Assembly (NCBI RefSeq): GCF_963678635.1
Contig: NC_087071.1
Span: 46,055,095-46,115,094, forward strand
Reading direction: 5' to 3'
Source of the DNA: Symsagittifera roscoffensis
Taxonomy: Eukaryota; Xenacoelomorpha; Acoela; Convolutidae
Length of the DNA: 60,000 bases
Shown here: in pieces, positions 10,693 through 19,893 of the stretch
Layout: every line of letters starts with the position of its first letter
Numbering within the stretch: position 1 is the stretch's first letter
Notes under the pieces: generated by a model
Told to the model about the DNA's origin: nothing
What the model saw: only the letters and a program-made list of their open reading frames with translations
The model's database searches: none
Program-made: the position numbers and the translations under genes

Positions 10693-11736
10693 TTAGTGTA
10701 GTGGGATTGTGTATTTACATGCAAATTCTGTTTCGTGGTAGATTTGAAAACGTGTGAGTTTGTTTTCTATGTTATTCAGGTTTCTAAAATCATTACTTAG
10801 TTTATGATGTGTGTTTACTTGTTCGTAGGGAATGGATTCAATGAAGTATTTTTCATGAATTTTTATCATTCTAGCGTGTATCTTTGCTACTTGAAATGTT
10901 GTGCATGTGTCTTCAGGAAACCAAACTATTGTTGCTTGGGTTCTTGTTGTGGGGTCACAATATCCTTGATCATTTTTACAAGGTAACCGAATTCCTTGAT
11001 AGATCATTGTGCTATCTTTTAAATCTCGGGTGAGTTGTATTTTTTCAAGTTGAATTTTCCAATCAAAAAACATTATTTTTTGGTATCCTCTATTTTTTGT
11101 ATCTGCTTTACAGTTTGAGAGGTCGTTGATTCCAATGTGAGGTATCCAATGTTTATCCTCAGGATCGTAAGTTAAACGTCCGTGTGCACCATTAAATGGG
11201 TATTTGTCGTCTAATTTTATATGTCCTTGATAGCGTTCAAGTTCTGCTTGGTGTACAGAGTCGCTAAAGACATGGAAGTGTACTATTTGTCGGTCTGAGT
11301 GTTTGTTTTTTGTTAGATTTAACCTGTGTAATTCGACTTTACAATCATCGGGATTGAGATGTAAAAGTCTTTCAATATTACTTTGGTAAAATGATTCGTG
11401 GTCGAGTCTATTTTTATTTCCGTTTGAAACTTGTGAGCAGTGTACTTTCTTTTCGGAAAATCTTGCTGTAAATCTATATCCGGTGACTGTTGTTGCTCGG
11501 GCTTTTGAGTATAGTGTTGCTTGCACGTTTGTTGTTTCTATAGCTTGTGGTTCGGTTTCGCATTGTGTAACTTGATTTATTGCATATTTTTGTAATGTTT
11601 TTTGTTCGTTTTCTTCACAATCATAATGTGTTACTAGTAAATCTTGAGGTCCTGTCCGAGGAGATGGATTTATTTTTTGTTCGGAAAGTGTGAAAAAAAG
11701 GATGTTTAAAAATAGTAATATCTTTAAAAGATACAT
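10693..11736 (-). CDS. Env-like glycoprotein, N-terminal ectodomain
   Basis: The 347-codon frame starts with a classic signal peptide (MYLLKILLFLNILFFTLS), followed by a Cys-rich region that includes HYDCEEN, VTQCETE, VHCSQ, PDDCKVE, LPCKND, GYCDP and DTCTTF. It has an Asn-linked glycosylation motif (NLT). This fits the secreted ectodomain of a viral-type envelope protein. From memory of the spacing of cysteines and the GYCDP...W...C pattern, it resembles class III-type glycoproteins of chuvirus-like and some retroelement env lineages, but that is an untested impression. The start lies just downstream of, and overlaps, the Pro-rich ORF (which ends at 11724). The frame ends at TAA 10693-10695 but stays open beyond it, so the stop looks like a single nonsense change. 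Confidence 0.7.
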   Translation of the reverse strand: MYLLKILLFLNILFFTLSEQKINPSPRTGPQDLLVTHYDCEENEQKTLQKYAINQVTQCETEPQAIETTNVQATLYSKARATTVTGYRFTARFSEKKVHCSQVSNGNKNRLDHESFYQSNIERLLHLNPDDCKVELHRLNLTKNKHSDRQIVHFHVFSDSVHQAELERYQGHIKLDDKYPFNGAHGRLTYDPEDKHWIPHIGINDLSNCKADTKNRGYQKIMFFDWKIQLEKIQLTRDLKDSTMIYQGIRLPCKNDQGYCDPTTRTQATIVWFPEDTCTTFQVAKIHARMIKIHEKYFIESIPYEQVNTHHKLSNDFRNLNNIENKLTRFQIYHETEFACKYTIPLH

Positions 11737-12845
11737 GTGTACGAGAGTCCTGAATATGGGTTATAAAATGTTATATATCCAATTGTAGTTTTTGTATATC
11801 TATCGTATTTGTATATTACTTCTGTTGTAATAAATGGTGGTGGTAGTGTTTGAGCTGTAATGTTTGAGGGACTGAGTGGATAAGGGTGTTGAACGATGTT
11901 ATTGAGTTTAACTGTAATTTCGAATTTTAATTGAAGACTGTTTTGATTTAGTATTTGAACATTATGTTCTCGGATATCTTCGTGGATATCTTGTCTGTAT
12001 TGTAGTCGGTTTATTGCCCAATTGTGTAGTTGGTGGCTTTCGTTATGTTGTCCTAACAGTGGAGGTGGTGCTACAAATGTATTCCAATCTAGTCTGAGGG
12101 GTATATTTGTAGATTGTTCACTATATCTAGCTTCAATATCGTGTGAGATGTTGAGGGGAAAAATCGATGGTGAAATTTGAACTTAGGATGGTGTTGATGG
12201 AAGTGATAGTGTTTCTGGTAAGGATGAAAATGTTGTTTCTGACGAAGTATCTATTGGGTCGTTAACTAAGTTAGGTTCTCCTTGTGAGTAGGATTGTGTT
12301 GCCCAACGAGGTAAACGTTCGTTTGGGTTTGGTGGATTAAAAGGGTTTTCACGTATTTGTGCTGAGGTTGGTGTTGATCCTAAATTTTCTGAGTGAATAT
12401 TGGGAGTTAGGGTTGGTGTATCTGGTAGTGTTATACTGGATTTTTCTGAAAATGATGGTGTTGGAGATTGTGGTATACTAAAAGTGATTCTGGGAGTTTG
12501 AAAATTTCTATTTCTTCTTGGATGTATGATTTGTCTAGTTACGTCGAGTGTATTCTGATTTTGACTAATGTGTCGTATTCGATTTAAGTCTTGTTGTAGT
12601 GTGGGGTATAGATTATATGTTGGTTCGCTCAATGATGCTTGTCTTTGAACTGGTTCTAAGGGTTCAGATAAGGGGGCTTGTCGCTCAAAAGTATATGGGT
12701 TATCTTGAAATGAAATTCGTGTGGATGTTTGGGGGTTTTGAGTAGTTGTTGGTACTGCTGGGTTGTTTTGGGAAGTTGTCGGTGAAGACTGATTTGGGGG
12801 TGTTTGGTTAGCAATTTTGAAAGTGTGTTTGCAATTTTGTGTAAT
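11724..12845 (-). pseudogene. Pro/Thr/Gln-rich retroelement ORF with one internal stop
   Basis: This frame is open from 12845 to TAA at 11724-11726, except for TAA at 12183-12185: about 220 plus 152 codons. The first part is low-complexity (Pro, Thr, Gln, Asn, Ser), including a near-repeat of RQAPLSEP and RQASLSEP. The second part looks more ordered (LRLDWNTFVAPPP... QLKFEITVKLNNIV). It overlaps the env start by 13 nt. It shares its frame with the two small membrane ORFs upstream (13274-12846), so all three may be pieces of one interrupted gene: signal/membrane segments followed by a stalk-like domain. No known family recognised. Confidence 0.45.
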
Positions 12846-13034
12846 TTAGTGAGAAGATTTATGTTTGCTAAAGTATTCTTCGATGAATAAAATCAAAAGG
12901 GATGTGGCTAATGCAAATGTTACTATTGCTTTTTTTATACATTCACATATTGTCATAATTAGGGATGTTACAAATGTGAGAAAAATTAGGAATAGGAGAA
13001 AAATGTCTGTTCTACTAAAAATTGTTCTTATCAT
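12846..13034 (-). CDS. Small membrane ORF between pol and env (second)
   Basis: The 62-codon frame starts with ATG right after the TAA of the preceding ORF (TAA-ATG, same frame). It contains long hydrophobic runs (DIFLLFLIFLTFVTSLIM and AIVTFALATSLLILFI) that would form two membrane helices, then a short basic tail. The frame continues past its TAA into the Pro-rich ORF. Either a short membrane protein or an N-terminal piece of a longer interrupted protein. Confidence 0.4.
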   Translation of the reverse strand: MIRTIFSRTDIFLLFLIFLTFVTSLIMTICECIKKAIVTFALATSLLILFIEEYFSKHKSSH

Positions 13035-13274
13035 TTAAATAAGTTTGAAGTTATCGTACCTGTAGATATGGTCAATAAGTAGGGAACAATGGGAATATAG
13101 GGCGTAGAGGGTATAGAAAATCAAAATTATGTTGATGAAAATTATTAGAATTACTACAAAAAGTTCAAAAATATCAGTACAAAGTATTATGAAAAATTTA
13201 GAGATTAGAAAAAGTTTGAGAAAAATGTTTAGAGATATATTTTTTAAGAAGAGAACTGTTGAAGAGAGAAGCAT
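13035..13274 (-). CDS. Small membrane ORF between pol and env (first)
   Basis: 79 codons, almost wholly hydrophobic (Ile/Leu/Phe-rich), with two or three candidate membrane helices. It ends at TAA, which is directly followed in frame by the ATG of the next small ORF. Hydrophobicity is partly expected here because the local composition is T-rich on the coding strand, so a chance ORF is possible. Confidence 0.3.
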   Translation of the reverse strand: MLLSSTVLFLKNISLNIFLKLFLISKFFIILCTDIFELFVVILIIFINIILIFYTLYALYSHCSLLIDHIYRYDNFKLI

Positions 13275-13886
13275 TTGAGAAAATGATCCGTTCGTCGAAT
13301 ATTTTTTGAATTGCTGAGGCTATATTCAAGTGTGGTCGGATTATTTATTGATTTTTTGACAAGTGGGTTGAGTTTCTTGAAAAATTGTTGGGGGCTTATT
13401 TTATGGTACTCGGGAGGTCTTCTTGACTTTATTTTTATTTGGTGGGTAATCTGAGGTATTTTTGAGAAATTTATACTTTAGGCTAAATGATCATGGTTCA
13501 TTTTCTCTTTAGGCTAATTTGCCATTTTTGGTTGGGGGGTTTTGGAAGGTAATTTTGGGAAAATATTGTTGATCTTTGGGTTATTAGATAGGGGAGGGTT
13601 GGAAGATTATTGTGGTATTTAGTTTAGTTGTCAAAGTTTAGCGAGTTGCTTATTTTTGACCTGGAGGTTGTAAAATTTTAGTTACAGATATGCCTGGAGA
13701 TTAATATTTATCTGCTAAGAGGTATATATTTATAGTGATTCGAAAGTGGTTGATTTGAGTGAGTCTTATTGGCTGATTTTGAACTAGATATTTGGTGTTT
13801 ATTTCAGCATGTTATTTTGAAAATAGTAAAGTGAAAATGTCTAAGATAGATATGGAGGTGAAAATGTTGTGATGAAGAAAATAATT
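13275..13886 (-). other. Spacer between pol and the downstream ORFs
   Basis: About 600 bp with no open frame that I can support. Composition is as in the rest of the element. It could hold the splice acceptor for a subgenomic env mRNA, but I did not identify one. Confidence 0.4.
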
Positions 13887-16800
13887 TTAGTTGTGAAATT
13901 CAACTTTCTTTAATATTTTAGATTGTGGGATGAATGTTTTATAATTTTTTCGTGGTTGGTTTCTGAGTCTTGATGATTCTCTATGTGTGGATTTTTCTTT
14001 TTGTTCTTGTGGTAAGATTTTTTCTATCATTTTTCGATTTTTTCTTTCTTTTTCTGAATTATTTGTTTTTTGAGTGTTTGCGTCTTTGTGAATTCTGTCT
14101 TGTTTTTGAATTTGTGTATGTTGGTTTTTATGATTTTCATTTAATTTTGGTTGTATCCGCGTATTATTTTGAATAACTTTTAAACCAGTGAAAGAATATA
14201 ATTGAGTTAGTTCGCGTAAAGCGTATTCTTTCGGATAATAAGGTAATAAAATGTTTCTGTGTTGAACAATTTCTTTTTTCGCTGTATCTATAAGTTTATA
14301 TGTGACTTCAGTTGGTTTGTCAATTATTTGGTAGGGTCTTTTTCGAAGTAGTTGTAATTTTTTTGAAATTCCTTTTTGTGTTTGAAAATTGGGTATTAAA
14401 ACAAATGTTCCTATTTTTAGATCTGTGGCTGGTGTAAATCGTTGATTAATTTGATTATTAATATTTTGTCGCTGTAACAATTTTTTTGTTACTTTTTGGT
14501 AGATTTCATTATGCTTTTTGTCTCTGTTTAAAATCCATTCGGTGTGTGTACCGGAGGCTAGTTTGAGAATTTGTGGGTGATGAAAGTGATCTTCATCATG
14601 TGTATGTAGTGGTAGATTATAGCATATTGAATCTTTAGTTGGTGTGCAATGTCCTTGTGCATTTTTTTGTGCATTTGCGGTGAACATTATTGGTTTTTTC
14701 GGTTTCTGGTTGAAAACCATTTCATAGGGAGACATTCCTAAAGTTGTTGTTATTTGGGAATTGTATGCTAATGGGAATAGCTTTACATCTGTTGACCATT
14801 CTGTGTATTTTGCGTCATTTCCATTTATGATACATCTTAGGTATTCTTGTAAAGAACGATTCATACCTTCGACTAATCCGTTTGTCCAAGGTGCATGAGA
14901 TGTACGTGGTTTGTGTTTGATATTATATAGATGGCAGAATGTGATTATTTCATGGTTAATAAATTCTGTTCCGTTATCTGTTACTAAAATTTCTGGTAGT
15001 CCAAATTTTGCTATCCAGTGTTCGTAGAGTGTCGTGTAAGCATAGTAAGCATTACAATGTGGTACTGGGTTAAGTGCTACATAATGTGTGAATGCATCAA
15101 CAATAACCATTATGTATGAATTGCCTTCTGAAGATGGGGAAATTGGTCCTTTTGTGTCAAATGATATTCTGTGATTAAAATATAGACTTTGTCCTTTAAA
15201 ATCTTGTTTTTGTGCTACTTGTTTTTGATTTGGGTAAGGTTTATTTATTTGACATATTATACAATCATTGCATAATACTTTTATCCATATTGGAGCGTTT
15301 GGAAAATAAACATTTTGTGTAAAATTTGAATATGTTATTTCTGATCCGGAGTGTCCTTTTGTATTTTGTGTATGAGTGATATGAAATGCTATCAATATCA
15401 TACTTAAAGGGAGACAGGGGACTTTAGAATCATCTAATTGATATTCTAAAAGATCTGTGTTTTCATTTATGGATGTGTTATTGAATTTCCGGTAATATCG
15501 GAGAAGTGTTTTGTTTCCTAAAATTGTAGTATCAACTTTTGCTGGTTTTGTCTTGTATTTATACCATGATTTAAGTTGTCTGATTACTGGGTCTAAATTT
15601 TGATATTGTTTCAAAAGTTCAATTGTTATTTTTTCTGTTGGTGGGAGAAAAATATTATCAATTTCTACTTTTGTTAGGGGGATTGTATCAAGTGGGTCAC
15701 GAAGATTAAAAACTTGATTGATTGTATATTTTTTGTTTGGAATCTGGGGTCCTGATAAATTTATTTTATCAGTTAAGTTTTCTTTTTCGATTAGAGGAAA
15801 AAGATCCTTCTTATGTGGCTGTTGTTTGACTTTCTTTTGTTGAATATTGTTTTGTATCCACTGTGAGTGTGGAATAGGTTTAAATGTTGATGTATCTAGT
15901 AAATTAACTTCGTAGTGATTGTTTTGACAATCAAGATAGAGTGGTAAATGTTGTAGATTATTTATTTGTGTTTGGTCAAATTCAGTTTTTACTGCGTATT
16001 TGCATTCTAATCGAGGTGATGTTTCGTCTTTGGCGAGATAGAATTTAATATTTTTTGGAATTTCAACTGTAGTTTTTCGTGTAAGTAATTCTGGTGGTGT
16101 ACTTCTACTTAAGGTGTCTGGTGATGCAAGGTTCTTTCCTGCTGTCCAAACTTTGTGTAAGTTTGGGAACTTCATTAGTATTAATTGAAATCTATATACT
16201 CTATGATTTGGGTTTGATTTTTGTGTAAAAAGAAATATAATTGGCTTATGATCTGTGAATAGAACTGTTGGATGTTTTGATCCAAGTATCAGAAATTCAT
16301 ATTCGGTTAGTGTATATATGATTGCTGTACATTCTCTCATTAGTGTAGAGAGTCGTAATTCGGCTTGAGTAAAGAGTCGTGAATTTGCTGATATTAAATT
16401 CATTTTATTTGTTCCATTATGCGATTGTAATAGTGCTGCGCCGATGCCGAAATTTGAAGCATCGCACATAGTGTAAAATGGTTGATTTGGATCTGGAATT
16501 GTGTTTGATATTTGTTCCGTTAAGAGTTTTTTGACTTCTTTAAATCGTACTTGGTGTTCTGTGGTCCATTCAAAATTATTTTGTTGTCTGAGAATGTTAT
16601 AAAAAGGTCTTAAGTAAAGTTGCATTTTATAAACGTATTTACTTAAGAAGTTTAACATTCCGAGGAATTCTTGAATCTTGTTTTTATTTGTTGGTGGTTG
16701 GAGTTTTTGGATTGCATCAATGCGTGATTTTAATGGGGTAATAGTATTTTGTTCTATGTTATGCCCTAAAAATTTTACTCGTGTTAGAAAGAAATGTGAT

Positions 16801-17321
16801 TTATCTGGCGCTGCTTTTAGGTTTTCTTTGTGAAGAATTTTATGGTATTGTTCTAAAACTGTAAACATTTCGTTTTTAGTTTGTGATTGCATAAAGACAT
16901 CACCTAAATATGTAATTGCGTGTTTCTTTAGTATTAGTGGTCTAAAAATTTTGCTCATAAAGGCTGAAAAAGCTGCTGGTCCTATGGATATACCATAGAA
17001 TAATCGATTAAATTCGTATTGTTGGTTTCCAAGAACGAATTGTGTTAGACGTCGTGATTGTTCGTCTAAAGGCATTTGGTTGTAAGCACTGTTCATGTCT
17101 GCAGTTGTGAAATATTTTCCATTTGTTTTTGTTAAAATTACCTGTATAGGTTCAATGGGCCAATTACATTTAGATTCATCAATTAGTGAATTGAGGTATC
17201 TGGCGTCTAAAACTATTTTTAGTGATTCGCCTTTTGCTAAAATGATAACGGGGTTGATAAAGGTGTTTCCTTTTGGCTGTTCTTTTTTGTTTACTGGTGA
17301 TATAATTTCTGTCTGTTGACT
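13887..17321 (-). pseudogene. Pol: RT core, RNase H and integrase (RT motif altered)
   Basis: The frame is open from 17321 to 13887; the first Met (17096) is internal. In order it holds the RT core (ADMNSAYNQ at motif A), RNase H (CDASNFGIGA, MRECTA, FTDHKP, SPDTLSR), integrase zinc-binding HHCC (ending CNDCIICQ), the DDE core (RISFDTKGP, VTDNGTEF, GLVEGMNRS) and a basic C-terminal tail. That order is Ty3/gypsy pol. The usual Y-x-D-D catalytic motif reads YLGD (16910-16899; the Gly codon GGT is 16902-16904), so one metal-binding Asp is missing. A frameshift region at about 17310-17370 separates it from the RT N-terminus, which is in another frame. More than 1,100 codons are otherwise free of stops, so decay is recent. 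Confidence 0.9.
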
Positions 17322-18087
17322 TTATCGTGTAAGTGAATAGGTACTTTACTTGCTCTTTGTTTTTGAAAACTGCGTCTGGTTTTAATGGAAGGTGTAGTGA
17401 TGAACTGACTTTTCCTACGTCAAATTTTGATGTTGCATAGACTGATGAATATTTTAATAGCTGTTGTGCTAGTTGATCAAATTCACTTTGTGTTATTTGT
17501 GAATGCTGGAAATTGAACATAGTTAAAAATTTCTGTTGATCTTTTGTATATTTTGTGATATCAAAAGTAGGTTTGAAATACGGGGGTTTTGTGAAATAGT
17601 CTGTATTTCTTTTTTCATTACTTATTATATTATTTATGGATAATTCTTCATTTAGAATTGTGGATTGACAAATGTCAAGTAATTTTAATATATTATTTAC
17701 TCTGTAGGCTTTTTCTTGTACAGGTGAAGTTGTTGCGTTTGTTTCGCAATATCCTAATAATCCTAGGGGTAATGTTATTTTATTTGATGTATTGTTAAAT
17801 ACGTGGAGTGAAATAATATCTGAGTTGATATCTTTTTCATATCTTATTGATGATATGGTTGTTTTGAAAAATTTATGAATTGGTCTAAATTCAAAATCTG
17901 ACATAAATAATTTCTGTCTATTTTGGTTTGTATTATATTGATGGACTTGTTTTATTGAAAATTTGTAGACGGTTCCTGATAGTGGGTTCAGGTGTCTTCG
18001 TTCTTGATTAAAAATTGGATAAAATTTTGAGAAAAATGGTAGTTGTTTGTTTAATCTTTGGAAGAATGTTAAAGCGGTATTTTTTAT
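17322..18087 (-). pseudogene. Pol: region between protease and RT, frameshifted
   Basis: This frame follows the protease after one TAA (18088-18090) and is open to about 17370, where it leaves the pol frame. The sequence up to LPLKPDAVF is plausible connecting/RT N-terminal sequence (contains KFDVGK...LPLKP). At about 17370 the reading shifts to a second frame (the peptide SKVPIHLHDKVN, the start of the RT fingers), and at about 17320 to the frame of the main pol ORF. The spacing between the last two pieces is shorter than in gypsy RTs, which suggests a small deletion of a length not divisible by three. The Met-started reading 17904-17179 runs out of frame in its last 60 residues. Confidence 0.7.
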
Positions 18088-18735
18088 TTATGTGTATTTA
18101 TCTTTTATGTGTAGTTTGCTAGTTAGTATATTAATGGTTGGTATGTATTTAGTAAAAAATGGTATGCCTATGATATTGTGTTTAATATCAGTAATATGAA
18201 ATATCTGTTTGAATGGTTTATTTAATATTTTGTTTTGTTCCATTGTTCTTGTGGGAACAAGGAATAATTGGATTTTTCCATAATTTGTTAACATTGATCC
18301 TTGTGCTGTTGCTAACTTACTAGATGTTACTAATGGTTTTAGATTTGGATGTAATAACCTTATTTCATTCCATGTAGGAATATTGATGATACTTGATTCG
18401 GCGCCTGAATCAATTAAAAAATCAATTTCAAGATCTGGTGGTTGAAATTCTTTACTTCTTGGGCTTTCTAAAAGAAATGGAATTGTCCAAATTTTTTCTC
18501 GTGGCGGTTCTTTTTGTACGTTTTGGTATATATGATTTGTAGTTAAACTTTTCATTTCGTTTTGATTAGATGAATTTTCCGTGTCAATTTTATGTGTTCC
18601 TTGATTGATTTGTGTAGGATTATTATTTGGTCCTAAATAATAATTGTTACGGAGTTCTAGTTGATTTTCGTATATGTGTGAACTAAAAGGTTCTTCATAT
18701 GTGACTGATTCGTAATCATTTTCGACAGTTATCAT
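18088..18735 (-). CDS. Retroelement aspartic protease domain
   Basis: The frame contains IDFLIDSGAESSIINI, the active-site DSGA motif of retropepsins, followed by a flap-like stretch and IKHNIIGIPFF, which matches the conserved IIG motif near the protease end. It would cleave the Gag-Pol polyprotein after dimerising. The frame is shared with the nucleocapsid region upstream (no stop between 19038 and 18088), so Met 18735 is not the start of a separate protein. It ends in TAA at 18088, after which the frame stays open into pol. Confidence 0.8.
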   Translation of the reverse strand: MITVENDYESVTYEEPFSSHIYENQLELRNNYYLGPNNNPTQINQGTHKIDTENSSNQNEMKSLTTNHIYQNVQKEPPREKIWTIPFLLESPRSKEFQPPDLEIDFLIDSGAESSIINIPTWNEIRLLHPNLKPLVTSSKLATAQGSMLTNYGKIQLFLVPTRTMEQNKILNKPFKQIFHITDIKHNIIGIPFFTKYIPTINILTSKLHIKDKYT

Positions 18736-19893
18736 ATTAATTAAGATATTTTTATCTGTATCGCTTTCACTGTCTGTTGATTCGCAATTAGTTTGATTTA
18801 CTTGTAACTTTGTTGTGTTATCTATACCTGGGGGGTCTGAAGTTATTTCTGCGCTTGTTTGTACTTGATTTATTTGTCTTTGATGTTTTGGTGTATTGCT
18901 TCTATGTCGATATTGGGAATTGTGATAATTATTATTGTTTCTATGTGGTGATTGTGAATAATTTCTGTATCTATTATTATAACTAGAATTTCGATTTTGT
19001 GAATTGTTTCTCGATCTATTGTATTGATTGTTATTTGATCAGTGATAGTTTGATCTGTTGTATGAGTTGTTTCGTGATCTATTGTTTGAATAATTATTAC
19101 GGTTGTTGGAATAGCTTCTATTTCTATTGTTCGAGTAATTTCTATTTCTATTATTTGAATAGTGTCTATTTCTATTATAAGACGAGTTTCGTGATTGATT
19201 GTTTGAATAGCTTCTGTTTCTATTTGGTTGGTAATTTGATGATTGTTGTTGCATCGAGTTTGAGTTTGATCGTGTGTAGTTGTTTCGACTATTTGATCTA
19301 CTATATCTATTTTGTGAAAAATTTCGAGAATTTCTCTGTTCAGGTGATCTACCTCTATAATTAGAGTTGTGTGGTGACTGATTTCGAGAATAGTTTTGTT
19401 TATTTGGAAGTGGTTTTCCAGAGCTATTGTTACTGTATACATTTTTATTTGGTAAATTTTGGTCTTTTTTCATGTAGTGATAAAATGATTTGTTTGGTTC
19501 CTTGTGTTTCGGAGGTTTGTTTTGGTTGTCTTGCTGTTTTTGTCTACATTCTGAGATACTGTGTCCGTATCATCGACAATAATTACACCATTTCTTAAAA
19601 GATGGTTTGCCTTTCCAATTTGGGTTCTTTTCATAGATGTTTAAAATTTCAGTGATTTTTTCAGATAGGTCTATATCTGTTTCTTGTATACTGTTAATGT
19701 GTGTAGTTTTTGTTTCAATGTGATTCACATATTGTAATTTTAAGTTTTCAGTTTCCTCGAGTTTCATTGTGATCTCTGCTTGTTCTAGTTTATCGACTAG
19801 TTTTCTGAAATCTAAATCAGGTTCACGAATTGAGGAAGGATGAGATGCTCTTTTCTTTATCGCAATTTTTCTTAGTTGTGGTGTTAAGGTCAT
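18736..19893 (-). pseudogene. Nucleocapsid region: zinc knuckle with internal TGA, Asn/Arg/Ser-rich tail
   Basis: The frame is open from 19893 through the protease except for TGA at 19570-19572 and TGA at 19039-19041. The first TGA lies inside a CX2CX4HX4C zinc knuckle (WCNYCR, stop, YGHSISEC). The knuckle would bind the element's RNA. After it comes a repetitive stretch of Asn, Arg, Ser and Tyr (units like YSNNRNR), typical of a disordered RNA-binding tail. Its start overlaps the gag stop as ATGA (19890-19893), and the downstream frame is -1 relative to gag. Either gag and nucleocapsid were one frame and suffered an indel, or this is programmed recoding. The placement inside a structural motif favours damage. 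Confidence 0.7.

Noticed and set aside
7326-13274. TAA read as a sense codon (alternative genetic code) to explain the many in-frame TAA stops in the retroelement
   Set aside because: Gag (739 codons) and pol (over 1,100 codons) have no internal TAA, and host genes here use standard stops, so isolated nonsense mutations are simpler.
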